From Caprimulgus europaeus (lineage: Eukaryota; Chordata; Aves; Caprimulgiformes; Caprimulgidae): 64,000 nucleotides of DNA. Shown in pieces: positions 49,038-62,403 of the stretch (the stretch's first letter is position 1; each line of letters starts with the position of its first letter). The translations under genes were made by a program, and so were the position numbers. The DNA lies in assembly GCA_907165065.1 (NCBI GenBank), contig OU015524.1, forward strand, positions 55,779,295 through 55,843,294. Direction: 5' to 3'. Below the pieces are notes generated by a model. The model had not been told where the DNA came from. It did not search any database and worked only from the letters and a program-made list of their open reading frames with translations.

Positions 49038-50521
49038 GAGAGAGGACAACATTCTCTCAAGTAAAATGTCAAGGTGGTTTTTATTTTTAAAAATCAGTCT
49101 GCAGTCAAGACATTTTACTTAGAGGATTTTTACCCACTCTTTCTAACACCTTATTGTCAATTTAAAAAACACAGCTATCACAAACTGTCATTAAACAGTG
49201 AATTTTTCTGGACTTCAGACGTGTAGACTAAAAAAAGACAGAATTTGAATTTAATCAAGAACATATCCTAGGCTTCTAATGCTTTACAGTGGAATTAAAT
49301 TCCCCACTGAATCTAACACTTTATGGTAAATATACAACTACTATCATTTAAATTTGTGTTCATAAAGTTACAAATGGATTTAACAAAGACCTGCTATAGA
49401 TTCTGAATTTACTCTTGCAGTTATTACAGAATATAATATTCTTGTATACATAAACTTTAATTAACCATTCATTATTCTGGTTCTGTAACATTTCTTAAAG
49501 TATCTCTTAGAATAGGCAGGATACAATCCAGTTAATTTCATTTTAATAGGTGCCGTCATTAAAATTCTTTTCCTGTTTTACTACTTGTGTTTTGCCACAA
49601 GAGGGAGACTTTCTGTCTTAGACAAACAGAAATAAGTGTATTTCCACAGAGCAGAAACACACTTGAATGTGTCGCTTTTTTCCCATCTTGCAGTAAAATC
49701 ACTCTTGCAGTCTGAATTATTATCTAGTTTTGGGTGTCACCTGCAACCAAAACAGAGGTGAAATATGAAAAAGAGGCAAAAGTGTGGCACTTGCAAATTG
49801 CCTGCAGGTAATGTCTGAACCCTCAAGCAAGCCGAATGACAGACTGTTGCTCTGCTTGTCAGATGCTGCCACCTGATCTGTGAGCTGATTTGGAAAAAGT
49901 GAGAGCCCTTGGCCTAAAACTCTTTTAATTTTCATCCCATATCACACGCACTAAAACTAGTCTGGCTCCTAAAAGACAGTCTATTTTCCATCTAAACACT
50001 GTGGCCTCTACACACAGCTTGGCTGTGAAAAAGCAATTTGGCATCAATTAAGGTTCTTTACAGTAGCAGAGCAGCTGTCAAGGTAAATGGATATAAGATC
50101 CCATGAAATTTGAGGGGTTCATTTTCTTTTTTTTTTCCAGAGAGAAAACCATAAATTTAAAAAGAAAAGACTGTCATTATTTCTTCAAGATGTATAGAAA
50201 TAACTTGCAGTTTAGACCTTCTTTGTGTCACAGTAGTAAGAACTACTATGTAACACCCAGATAAACTGCAAAGACTAATAAATAAGCAATTTTTATGAAC
50301 TACTAACAAAATTAATAGAAAATGGATAAAATCAAGAATGCCAGTCTGTAATAATATTTTTGTTTTGTTTTGTAACCAGATAGCCCATTCTGTAAATAAA
50401 CTTATTTTCCTATGTAGCAGTCAGGTTTTTTACAGTATTCAAATATAGAAAATATTAGGAAATTATATCCTAGAGAAGTTATGCAACTATTTTGTATATT
50501 CAGAAGGAAAGAAGTTCTTAC

Positions 50522-50617
50522 CAGCTTCTGCCCTGAAAGAACCTCCAAAAGGGCAATTAGCATTACCCCATCTTTGATATCTTCAAACAGATCATTCACC
50601 AGCATGGGAGGATTGCG
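50522..50617 (-). CDS. SYNE1: SYNE1 exon: CH1 core
   Basis: 96 nt, phase 0 to 0, 32 codons. It starts RNPPMLVNDLFEDIKDG and ends LLEVLSGQKL. The DLFEDIKDG..L..LLE pattern is the hallmark CH1 signature of actin-binding proteins. Acceptor cttttcag, donor GTAAGA. The following 1.9 kb intron holds only a TA/CA microsatellite (48973-49036). Confidence 0.97.
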
Positions 50618-53600
50618 CTGAAAAGGGAGAAGACTTCAGATATTATAAAGGCTCAGCAGCACTACATCCTATTTCCCTTTGAAACAGAAGCACAAAGAGT
50701 GGCTTGTTCCCTTCTTCATGTTTTATAAAGTTTAATATTAATTTATCATTTAACCATTGCTTTGCCACCATATTGTTTAACTATTTCACATTTCTGGTGC
50801 AGGACTGTAACACTAGATGCTTTCTGCCACTGATGATACGATGGAAAAACATCCTGCTCCCTAAAACAAGCAAAGAAATACACCAACAACTGCCCACAAG
50901 TCTATAAAATATGCACAACTTGCAGATTAACTATTACAGTTGCATTTCAATCTATCAACATATTTTGCCTAGTGTTAAGTATGTCACAGAAATTTCACTC
51001 TCTCAGCCCAAGCAATACAATGAGCTGTATGAAGGGAAGATTCCTAAAGCACTGTAGCTGGTTGAGCAACACTGCGACTTTCTCACAGCTGACGCTTTCT
51101 CACAGTCATTACACTAAGTTGCTGTGTTTTCTCTCCTTTCCTCCAGGTCTTGCAGGCTTCCAGTGCTGTTAGCACTGTGTCAGCTTCTACTTAAGATGAA
51201 TTGCTTAGCATATGTCTTACATTCACCAACACAACAATTAAAATACTGAAAAATATGTAAACAGATGATGTCTTGGGAATTTTGAATAACAAACTATGTT
51301 CTTAAACACAGCCCAGTTTGTGGAATCATGGCTCTCAGCTAGGCAGCACTTTTAATGATCACAAAATATGTCTTAGAAACAAAAAGTTTAAATGTGGTCC
51401 AGCTGAAATGAATTAAACAAATACCCTCTAGCTTCCATGAGCTTGTTAGCATTCATACACCTGCTAATGAACATAATACTAATATTCATAAGTGCTAATT
51501 CACTAAAATGACAATCAGACTACAAAATTCTTGGAATTTCTTTAGGTTTAATAATTTACTTCTGGTATACTTCTGAAAAAAAAATGCTTGTACAAGAACT
51601 TCATCTGTTACTGCTCTTCTGTAGAAACATAGACTTGAACAAATGAACTTAACAAATGAAACACGTCTCTTGAAAAGGTAAAAATGCTGTAACAAATCCA
51701 GAGAAAGCAAAGGTTTCTAGTTCCCAAAATCAAAACATCCTGCCTTCATTGTTCAGCTTCAGTGAACTAATGTTTTAATGAGATATAATTTTAGCATAAA
51801 GTGGAAAAAGAACTCTGCTGAAAACAGACTTCATATGAGATTTGACGTGCTCTTATAGCCACAATAATAGAGTATATTTTCTCTCACTGGAGATTAATTT
51901 GTCCCAGTCTTGCATCACAGGCAGTTGACAGAGATGTAATTAATTTTCCTCACCTTTTATGTTATCATTTCCTGTTTGAAGGTCAGGACAGCTTTGGTTT
52001 TATCAGTATTACTGCATGATATAGTACTGAAGAATTATGTGCAAATAAAGACAATAAAGACAAGAGCATTACAGCAGCTGCCATCCTAATCCAACAGGAG
52101 GTGAAGGCCTAAAAAAAATCTCACCACCTATCTAAATGCCCCAGTAGCGAGGTTTGATCTTGTGGCACAGCAGGTACAACAACAGTGCCACAAGATCTCC
52201 TGTACAAGAATCCTCTAATATGGAAAATTGTCAGTCCAACTATATGGACTGACAAAAATGTTCTCCATAATATGCTTTATACTATAATATTTTTCACTAC
52301 CCTGAAGATGTTAACACCTAATTAACAAGGAGGTAAAACCCTGACTGTGTTTCATAAATCATGGGGTTTTTTACTCCTCTGGGCATGTAGCATAGACTTT
52401 ATCCTATTATTATGCCTCTAGTCTCTCTCAGAGTATTTAATGAGTTATATTTTTAGTGGCATACACAGAAGAATAGATTCCTCTTTTACATAAGGATTCC
52501 ATACATATCAATCTTATTCCCCATGTAAATACAATTCAGGAAGACTGATACATTAGCTGATACTGAAAAGTTCATACATCCTTATTTGTTGCACATGGAC
52601 CGTTGCATAGGATGGCTGAAGCTGTTTTACCGTGCAGATCCTCTATTGAGATTAACACAACATCTCCTATTAGAATGGGTAAATACTTACTCCTTGGCTG
52701 CATATATATCATCAAATGAAATGAAAGAAGAAAGTGAAGCTTACTTATTAGCCTCCAGAGAAAAAAAGGGTTGTTTTGGTTTTTTTTTACAGCTGTGTTA
52801 AGTTAAAATCTATTGAATACTTTTTATTCTGAAGACTCAAAAGGACTTAATACCTATTCACTGAGTTGCCTTAAAGTGCTGCCAAAATACTAACTGTAAA
52901 TCAGTAAAATCAGGGAAAGGAAACTAAATTAACATTTTTAATCTTGAAAATATTGAATGTACTTCAGAACTTGTTTTTTTGCCTGTAAATATATAGCTGT
53001 AACAATGCAATCAACTCCAATGATCCTAATGCACTGTGTTTTGAATGTTGGAAAGCCTGTGTAAAGAATTTAATGAAATAATTTTTAAACCAGGAAAAAT
53101 GAACATTCAAAAAGTATATTTAGTAAACTCTCAAAATCCTATAATACTAAGCTGTTGTTTATAAACTTCTTGAGCAAAATTATGTGGAGGAACTCAGAAC
53201 ATTGATGAACAATCAGGTGTTAAATCTACAACTTGTTGGGTCTACCCTAAGATTTCAGATGCCTTAGTATTTGATTTTGTTGTTTCATAAGCTTCTTCAA
53301 GAAAGCAAATTAATTCGGATGATATGCTACATACTGGAATGCATGTCTTCTATTAAATACTCATTTATTGAATGATATGCAATCACAGTTGCGTAGCTTA
53401 TAGTGACAATGACGTTTAGGAACAGTCATGTCACAAAGAGGGAGGTACACAGTACAAATAAATTTATGTGCTCTATAGAAGGAATATAAATTAATTTGGA
53501 ATGAATCTTAAAGGTTCATGAACCAGATTATTCCCATATTAAATATTTATTTAAATAACTGCATTTAGAATTAATCACAAATGGGAACTTATAAGGAAAT

Positions 53601-54945
53601 GCTTTGCTAAAATTTGTTGGTCTTACAAACTTATCTAATTTGCTGCTGTGTTCAGGAAATATTCTGAATGATGTAAAGAACTGAACAATGATACATATGA
53701 AAAGAATTTCTGTCTATTTCTAATAGACCTGCAATCTCTAGTCATTCCTCCTCTGATAACAGTAAAATAAGTTTTGTAAAATCCAAACCTCAGATACGGA
53801 ACTAACGTATATTTGCTAAGTTTCACCCTTCTATTCCAACACTTTTTCTTGCATTTCATTTCTCATTTGCACCTTTGCTAAAGTCTGAGCGACTCAGCCC
53901 TAAATTTTACATTATTAGTTTAATAAGACAAATTAATTTAGCATTCACTGTTTAACTTTAGAGGTTATATGCAATACTAGTGAAAAAGCACAGCAACTGT
54001 TGGAGCAGAAAGCTGTCAGTCAGTTTTTCTTCATCATGCAATCAAGACAGATATTAGCTTAAATTTTTTCTGTGTTGGTGACTAAGATACTGGGAGCCTC
54101 TGTTTTCTTATTTAAAAAAAGAAAAAAAGACACAGAATTACTTAGTTCATTGATGAAAACTGATGAAGCTCTTGTATAAAAACTATGTTATATTCTAAGA
54201 ACAAACTACCATAACTGATAGAATTGTGAACACTGTAAATCTTAATATATAGTTTCTTTTTCTTTCTTTCCTTGGTATAAAACACATCATTTTGCAATTT
54301 CAAAAGCTTTAATGTAAGATTTAATGCCCAGGTTTAATTCAGCATTATGAAACCATTGTACAAATTTAATCTAAATATTATAGATTGCCGCATTCTTAGT
54401 TTTATTTTTGCTTTATAGCTATCTTCTGATTTTTTTTTTGATGTGTTCATCATTTTAATGGAAATACAAATTTAATAATAATTTATTTCAGTATATATAT
54501 TTTTATTCACTCTATTTGGTGAGTTTACAACAATATTTTAGTGAGTACAAATACTGAAGTTATCCCTACACCTGGGAACAAACATATTATTTGATGAAGT
54601 TAAACCAATTTATAGTCTGTGTTCCAAAGGTTTGAAACTACTCTTTCCCAACACTTTCACCAAAGGTGACAAAGGCACTAAAAGGCATATGCCTCTGTTG
54701 TTTTACAGAGGCATGTTTTTCACCTTCTTTACTCATCTAATCCACTATCTAAAAAATTGGCATAGGCAATGGAATGAAAAACATTTAAGCAATTGTTGTT
54801 CTGAATGGATATAATGTCTTCTTTTTGACATATTTGGTGTAAAGTTGTTTTATATTTTAAACTTGGACTTTGAAAGATACCTCAAGATACTCAGAAGCAT
54901 ACTCAAATTATTTCTTTGTCTTTGAAGGCTGAGACTGAGACAAGG

Positions 54946-54992
54946 AAGGTCCAGTTCAGGACCCTTCCAACCCAAACTGTTCTATGATTTAA
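54946..54992 (+). mobile_element. CR1 LINE 3' stub
   Basis: Short plus-strand end with GACCCTTCCAACCCAAACTG and TTCTATGATTT. Only about 45 bp are recognisable. Confidence 0.7.
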
Positions 54993-55134
54993 TGACATAA
55001 GAATAAATAACATGCAATTAGAAAACTTCTTGTCCTGTGACACATGCATATCACATTTATCATTAGTACCACCTCACAAATGCACAAAATTTAACCTGCA
55101 TTGACAGAAGATAGATCACATGCCTTCCTGTGTG

Positions 55135-55232
55135 ATCTCATTTAGATGTTCCTGCTGGGGCAGAGGGACTGGACTAGATGATCTTTAGAGGTCCCTTCCA
55201 ATCCCTGACATTCTGTGATTCTGTGTGATTTG
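55135..55232 (+). mobile_element. CR1 LINE 3' fragment, same subfamily as the 44 kb copy
   Basis: Plus-strand fragment with GATGTTCCTGCTGGGGCAGA, GGACTAGATGATCTTTAGAG and CATTCTGTGATTCTGTG. The sequence next to the tail (ATTTAG.TGTTCCTGCT..GGCAGAGGGA) matches that of the minus-strand element at 44194-44290, so the two form an inverted pair. Confidence 0.88.
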
Positions 55233-55640
55233 ATAGATTGTGACCCAATTTCTGCCAGTAGGTGGCAGAGAAAAGAGACGATTTCCAGTTGATGAGTCTC
55301 ACTGGAGTCAGTAGCACAGAACACATTCAGCTGGAGTTAAGAGACAGACAGTAGAGGAACAGATACATTCTAGTGCTAAAAGCTGACCCAAAATGTTCTT
55401 CACGTATGGGACACTGCCCTGTGGGTGAGGGCATAGCTTGTGCTGGGGCTGTTTTATCTCAAACTTACTTTGAGGTGTCCCATAATTAGCTGATGCCAAG
55501 TCTTTTACATGTTTTCTGCTTGTGAAATAACATACCTTTGAATTAGGAAAAATAATTTTGAAAAGGTAACATTCTATTGTAAGAGCAAGAGAGAAGAAAA
55601 AAATTGTACCTCCCTCCTACTCTTTTTCATAAAGTTAAAT

Positions 55641-55850
55641 TCATAGAATCAAGGAATAATTTAGGTTGAAAAAGACCTTTAAGATCATTGAGTCCAACCA
55701 TAAACCTAATACTGCCAAGTCCATGACTAAACCATGTCCCTAAGCACCACATCTACATGTCTTTTAAATACCTCCAGGGATGGTGACTCAACCATGTCCC
55801 TGGGCAGCCTGTTCCAATGCTTGACAACCCTTCAGTGAAGAATTTTCACC
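55641..55850 (-). mobile_element. CR1 LINE 3' fragment, older subfamily
   Basis: About 210 bp in minus orientation with TCATAGAATCAAGGAATAAT, GATCATTGAGTCCAACC, ACTAAACCATGTCCCTAAGC and CTGGGCAGCCTGTTCCAATG. This 3' UTR type differs from the copies at 44 kb and 63.7 kb. Confidence 0.9.
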
Positions 55851-56784
55851 AGTACTCTCATTTCATTTACCTGTTGGTTTGGGTTTTTTTTTTCCACTCT
55901 TACTTATTTTTATCCATATTCTCAAACCTGTTCTTAACTTTACAGCTGAAAAGCCAAAAATTATTTTTTAATCTACTTGATGGACTTAACTTAGTTATTG
56001 AACTAGTTTCTGTTTCAATTATAGCATTGATTTTTAGAAGAAAAGCATACACTAAGATTTTTAAAATTAGCAGTGAAGAATCTTTCACTTATAGCAAACC
56101 CTGACAAACTATCCCATCCTGCTTTATATTCTCAAATTATTACTTATTCTCAGTTCTACCTAAGACAATTAAATCAGTTCTGCATTTTCATTTCTGTCAA
56201 ATCTCTACCCCTCACTATGTCAGAAACTGCTCTTTTTTCAATCCTCCTTTACTCTACTCAGTCAACACAGTACAAGAATGAAAACTCTAGTTTTGCCACC
56301 AGTGAACCCATCTTAATGCAATTGCTGACCAGCACTTAAAAAAAAAAAAAAAAATGAACTAATCCATGATGGAACATTTCTGCAGATAGCTGTGGCTTTA
56401 GAGTTACAGATACTTCAGTTATAGTTTTCAGGGTTTTTTCTTATTTCCTCCTATTACTTTTTCCATTAGTAATTTTATTAATTAGTAAAAATGACAACTA
56501 TTAGACTTTCTTCCAAAAATTAAAGGAAAGAAACTCAAAGTTTTACAAGAGTAGCCAAGAAATAGAGAGCCAATTTGAAGTGAAGCTACTGTTAAATTTG
56601 AAGCCTGAAACTATTGAGTCAAATTCAGCACAGTAACTGTGGATTGCACTTTGGATTACATTGTAAACTGATCTGGCAACTGGCATGCAGACACACAAAG
56701 TAAGGGAGTAGAAAAAGGCTATGCCTCTGAAAAAAGTAATTATGTCATTCACCTATAATTATGTGGGTAACACTTATATGTCCT

Positions 56785-57540
56785 TGTGGTGGGTTGAGCT
56801 GCCCTCTCACTCCCTCTCCTCAACAGGACAGAGGAAGAAAACATGATGAAGCTTGTAGGTTGACATAAAGACAGGGAAATCACTTATGAATTACCGTCAC
56901 AGGCAAAACAGGCTCTACTTGGGGAAAAATAATTTATTTCCAGTTAAAATAGATTTGGATGCTGAAAAACAAAGACAAAATGGAGAGCACCTTCCCCTCA
57001 CCTACCCTTTCCCCCTGCCAGGCTCAACTTCACTCCTTCAGTCCCAGCTCCTCTATCCCCGAAAAGTGCAGGAGGATGGGGAATGGGGTTTTGGTCAGTC
57101 CATAACAGCTTCTTTCTGCCACTCCTTTCTCCTCACACTTTTCCCCTGCTCCAGCCTCAGGTCCCTCCCAGAGAATACAGTCCTTCTGCTGCATGCTCCT
57201 GCATAGTCTTGCCTCCACAGGCAACTGTTCTTGTCAGGACCCTGCTGTGGTGTGGGCTCTCCAGGGGCCTCAGGGGAGTCTTCGCTTGGGTGCCTGGGGC
57301 ATCTCCTCCTGTCCTGCTTTCACCTTGGTGTCTTAGGGGCTGTTTCTCACACTTTTTCCCTCAGTTCTCACTGCCTGTGTGGCATTTTTTCCATTTCTTA
57401 AATACACTCTCCCAGAGGCATTATCAGCTTGACTGAGGGGCTCAGCCATGTCCTGCTGGAACCGGCTGTGTTCTCACAGAGGCTGCCCTGCAGCCCCACA
57501 CCACCATCACCTCCACACCTGCACCCAGTCCAGTCCTACA
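56785..57540. mobile_element. Probable solo LTR of an old avian endogenous retrovirus-like element
   Basis: About 750 bp starting TGTGGTGGGTTGAGC and ending near TCCTACA, giving TG...CA ends. Internal blocks resemble a widespread bird LTR family: CAATTACCGTCA-like, GGCAAAACAGGCTC, CTTGGGGAAAA, GGCTCAACTTCACTCC and GCCTTGG/GCTCAGCC-like segments. It is much richer in C than the surrounding AT-rich intron. No internal protein-coding region accompanies it, so it is a solo LTR, degraded and probably old. Family placement (ERVL or ERVK side) is from memory and uncertain. Confidence 0.65.
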
Positions 57541-59708
57541 TCTCCTTCTGTATTATTTAACTCCAGTGTAACTTCACTGGCTTTAACAGAAGTATGCATT
57601 GCTGTTCCTCTGCTACCAGCATGCGATCAGCGCTTCATGGCGTTCCTCACTAGGTACAGTTAAGCAGGTGCTCCACATTTTATTGGGTTCAAAGAAGAGA
57701 GCAGAATGCAGACAATGCTATCTGAAAGTGGGTCTCCTTCCAGGATTTTTTCCATATTGCATTTCAAAAGCCTCCAGATAATGGAGATGTTACAGTTTTA
57801 CAATTTTTTTTGAAATAATAAAACCCACAACTATCTTTTATAAGAATCAGGTAACCAATTTGGAACACAAGTGCAAGGGAAGTCATGTGCATTTCACAGA
57901 TCCATCAGTAATTCCTACAACTATGATAAACTCAGAAAATGTATTTCCATGCTTTACAAAAATAAGACTAACAAAGATTTAAAAGCCTAAGCTTTAAAAA
58001 TTTAAACATTTGAATAGCATGGGTCATTTCTGTTGAGTCTAATCTCGGTAATCTATGAACAGTGCTTCTCCTGTGGCAGCATAGCAGCATAAATGGGAAG
58101 CAAAGACAGCTAATCTATATATCTGACTTAGACAGTGAGGAAAATTTTTTGACAGCCATTAATAAAAGTATCATAGAAACAACTTTCCTATTAAAGAGTT
58201 AATTAATACCAACCAATTACTACGGGGTAGCTCAGGTAGCTAAAAGTGAGGGCTTTGGCTAGTTAAACATTTGATTTGAATGTATGCATTTGATTAGCCT
58301 TTAAAATATCAGACCCATTAAAAAAATATACCCCTAGATCACACAAGTCAAAAGGTTCACCTGAGCCCTCATGGCCCAAAGGGACTAATACAGTAGAGGC
58401 AGCATTTACAACTCTTTATCCAGAGCAAAATCTCTTAACGGAGCTGCCACCACAACTTTGTCTCTTCCCAAGGATTAGTCAGTTACTACTAGTAAATTAT
58501 CATTACAAGCACACACATACATAAGTATACCTAATAATATGTACATAGACCTATTTGTCAATTTTTATTGGATATTACCGACTAGTGATAGAACACAATT
58601 AGGAAATAGAAGAACATGAAATAAGAGTTCTTTTTCTCCTCTGACACATCTGCACAGCCTGCTTTGCTAACAGTTTAGCAAATACTGAATGTCTTTCCGT
58701 CTCAGTTGAAGTAAATGGAGCACACATAGTGCCTAAGTTCTCTGCTGCATGAGGGACTTTTCTAAATTATTTCAAAGAGAATGGGGGGACAGACTGCATT
58801 TCCAGTGAGGATCCACTGTCAAGAAGTCCTGAAGATGACCTTGTTCTTGCAGTTGAATTTTACAATGCCAATGTAGTTCATTTCACAGTAAATTCCTCAA
58901 TTGCGTTCTGCAGCAATGTAAAGAAAGGCTGTTGCTCTACCATACAGTCTCATTATAACAAATCACATGATATAGCATTATATGGGCTTCCTGCTTTGCT
59001 CTGTTCATTTCTGAGGGTATTATTAGCCAATTTCTTACACAGAAGCTAAACCAGTGCTTTTGCAGCTATTCTTTGCTCAATTTGCAAGTTCATTAATCTT
59101 CATGATTTAATACGTACTTCAAAGAGCACCTCTAGTGTTTAAATATTTTAATTTACTGGACTAATTGATAATTATGGTTAGAGTTCTGCTGTGTGAAAAC
59201 TCTGGGAAATTAAATCTCGCTGCTTATGTTCTCAGATAAAATTTATACCAGTTGTAGCTTAATACTTTTTAAATTGTGTGTAAATCACTGTCTTTATTCT
59301 GCTAAAACCAGAAGAGGAGTTTAGGTTGTGGTAACAAGAAGCAACAATAGTTTCATGATAAATCACAAGATGCATCAGATAAGTAACTCGACACGGACTT
59401 AATGGAGCACTATTTATGTTTGTAAACAGTTCAGGGTGTCTTTATCAAACAACACAAGAACTGACTGAAATTTTATTCATGTACACTTTATGTAATAAGG
59501 CTAATATTTCTGTTTTATAGGAAGTAGTTTCAAATATTTCCTCTGTCTGAAATAGCAGCTACTGTGCTACCTTTCAGTTTTGGCCAAAGGAGCTGGGTGG
59601 TTGCCTGTAGACACCACTCACACTGCTGCAGCTGACTGCTGTCATGCTGAAATGGATTCATCCTCTATATGCTCTACAGATAAAGGGGATTTCAAAGACA
59701 TATATTAC

Positions 59709-59770
59709 CTTAGCCAGATGAGTATTGATCCATTTTGTGAAAGTCCTTTTCTGCACTGACTCTTGCTCAT
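59709..59770 (-). CDS. SYNE1: SYNE1 exon: start of CH1 (exon 1 of this window)
   Basis: 62 nt. It begins with AT, completing an Asp codon begun in an upstream exon, then reads EQESVQKRTFTKWIN and ends THLAK at phase 0. This is the first helix of the first CH domain (human residues about 23-43). The acceptor is a T-rich tract ending ctcag; the donor is GTAATA. The upstream coding exon it splices from is not certain: see the candidate at 62240-62318. Confidence 0.95.
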
Positions 59771-62239
59771 CTGAGAAAAAAAAGGAAATCATTTTTATTA
59801 GACATTGCTGAATACTTCTAGATTTACATGATGGAAGAATAATATTCCTTATTGACAACAAATGCAGCCTGCATTTGCTGGAAATGTTGCTATATTTTCT
59901 TGAAACACTTAATTTTGCCTGTAACTACCCATAACAAATACTTCATATTCTTACAATAATGCTCTGACACTTGACTATTTAAAGAGTTTCACAGCAAAGT
60001 TCAAGTCTTTATGAGTCAGTGACCAGTAAGACACTATTTCAAATCTTATTGCCAAGATAAATTTGAATTCTAAGTCCATACTATGTTTATCCAAGGTCTA
60101 AGCACCTAGAACTTCTCTGTACTTTTAAAATAGAATCCAGGTTTCTCTCAGTCAGGTTGCTTTTATGTAGAAAGTCAGCTAGGGACTTAGATAAAATACT
60201 CTTAACATGTATATTTTAAAATGTTTAGAATATTGCATTAAAGATTTGAAATTGCATTATCAAGTTTATTTGCCTCCTGGGAGATCCTGCCAGGGAGGAG
60301 CCATTAGTTAGTTCAGGCAGTTCCTATACTGCTACTTCCTACCTCCCTTAGAGCTGTCTTGAAGCACTTGTCTGATTTCTAGTGAATTTCACTGATTCTC
60401 AGATAGTCCCTCAAGGACTGTTGCCAGCTGCATAGACAAAAATAGCTCCTGAATGAGCTCCTCCAACTTCAGCAGCCAGGGTCATGGCTGCAGAGAGAAG
60501 AGAATCACAGCGCCATAACCAATCCACAAAGTCCTGTCTCTTCCTTGTCGGGAATCAGGTTTGACACATGGAATAATTTCACACCAGTGGTATTCAAATA
60601 AGTTGGAGAATTTTCTTTCAAAAATAAACGGAAATACCTATTTCACAGGAAAAAAAATCATGTTATTATCATATATCAGTTCTGAATGAGCACCTTCATT
60701 TCTGTACAGAAAATCCAAACAAGTAAAATTACTGTTAAGTATTTAGTTTGTACGAACACATGCACATCCCAAAACCTACAGAAGGAAAATCTATTTTTAG
60801 ATACTGCCTTTGCTACTGACTTGTGCAGTACTGAATAGTGATTTGATCTCTCACATCTGTAAAATTAAAAAGGAATATTATTTAATCCCTTTTAGAGGGA
60901 ATAGACAGCTACTAAGTTTGATGTGCTACTACTAAGCTCCCTGATTTACACTCACATAATGCTGCTACACAATGAGGGTACATAAACATACAAATCATGG
61001 CACAAAATTAATCAGATAAATGTTATCTTAAGCAGGACAACGATAGCTCCCTGACCACATATGAGGTCCCAAAACATGTTTGTGCATTATGACACAGGGA
61101 TTGTATATTTTCTCCACATATAAACAATATCTCACATATAAGAAATACCAAAGGAAAAAAAAAGATACCTATCTCTCCAGCTAATCTATTGGTAGATCAG
61201 CACACTTCATGTCTAAGAAAATAATTTTGCATTCTTTATCTTCTTCTTTTATTTTATCGGGTAGGCTGTCTTACATCATTTTAAAAACATTAATTACATC
61301 CTCAGAATCTACTTGTTGCATTGACAAGCAAGTTATGAAACTCAAAATACTGACTATTCAACACTTACTATTTTTGGCAAGGGTTGTCTTTAATTTATAT
61401 GTGATAATTGTTCCTACTTTCTGGAAAACAGATCTCACTGTACGGTTGCTAATAGTGAACAAGATATTCCCTTCATGACATACAGTAAATGTCAGCTCTG
61501 CTCTGACAAGCAGTTACATACAGAGGTAGCCCAATTAATTTCAGTGGAAGTACTTGCATACTTTGGGTTGTGTGTGAAGTGTGGGGACGAAGAATGAGTG
61601 TGCATAGAATCAGTCCAGCTTTGGCTTCATTCACATCTCTATAACTTAAAATTCCTCAGCAACCCTGATAGAATGACATGCAAAGGAAAAGAACCAGGTC
61701 ATAAAAGAAATGAGTAAAAATTATTCTCTAATTTGTAGTTCCAGTGCATCCTGGTGGTTAAAGAAGCAGCCTTCTGACAACAACTAATAAACAACCAGCT
61801 CCTGGTTCTCTGTTTATTTACCAGCAGAAGACATATTCCCTTTCAGTCATATCAACAAACAGCAGAAATAGCCTTTCAAAATAGCCTGTTTCAAGGGAAT
61901 TTGTGTGAATAATATATTCTTTATGAGCCCAACAGCAATTATTAATAATAAAATTTCCCTTTTTTTTTAGCACTTATATTGTATAGGCTTAAAAGGAACA
62001 GATTTTACCACTGTAAAACCTGTCTGTACATAACTCAAGTAGTGCATTGATTTTACAAATTCCACTATAAATATACATTTTATAAATTTCCCTGGAAGCA
62101 AACGTGCTATTTCCATTGAGCTGATGTAAATCCTCTGCAGAGGTACTGTTTATCTATACCCACAAGATGCATGTGTCACACAGTTTCTTACGCTCTCCCC
62201 ACTTGCAAGGACTATCAGCTCCTTATTTGCACCACTTAC

Positions 62240-62318
62240 CCTGCTGGTACTGAAAGAACCCAGGGAGCAGATTTAACGATGCAACGTTTCTGACACCAGC
62301 ACCTTTGTAGCAAGCCAT
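62240..62318 (-). CDS. Candidate alternative first coding exon of SYNE1
   Basis: An ATG at 62318 opens 26 codons, MACYKGAGVRNVASL then NLLPGFFQYQQ, plus one base G. They stop at a consensus GTAAGT donor. The extra G is exactly what the exon at 59709-59770 needs (it starts AT, giving Asp), so splicing would produce ...FQYQQ-DEQESVQKR, a nesprin-1 with a different N-terminus. An in-frame stop lies about 90 nt upstream of the ATG with no other in-frame ATG between. The start context is only fair (C at -3, G at +4). The usual N-terminal exon (MATSRG-like) was not seen in the window. No homology was recognised for these residues, so this is a proposal from splice logic. Confidence 0.35.
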
Positions 62319-62322
62319 AAGC

Positions 62323-62340
62323 ACTGCTGCTGCTGCTGCT
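62323..62340 (+). repeat. Short (CTG)n / (CAG)n run
   Basis: Five to six CTG units on the + strand (CAG on the gene strand) directly in front of the candidate first-exon ATG. Pure but short. Confidence 0.8.
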
Positions 62341-62403
62341 CCTGTCTCGTGTAGTGTGCAGCTTTTCCTTAGAATACAGCCAGAAGTAATTCTTCAAGAA
62401 CAA

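Larger units (their letters stand above)
50618..59708 (-). other. SYNE1: SYNE1 intron of 9.1 kb between the first two CH1 exons
   Basis: No coding exon was recognised. It holds an LTR fossil (56785-57540), a CR1 piece on the minus strand (55641-55850) and two CR1 pieces on the plus strand (54946-54992 and 55135-55232). The stretch from about 51000 to 54900, and 57600 to 59700, is AT-rich and free of recognisable repeats. It could hold regulatory elements of this muscle- and brain-expressed gene, but nothing in the sequence proves it. Confidence 0.6.

Noticed and set aside
56886-57663. Plus-strand frames of 71-117 codons over the LTR-like segment
   Set aside because: They lie in a degraded non-coding LTR region, with low-complexity Ser/Pro/Leu content and no homology.
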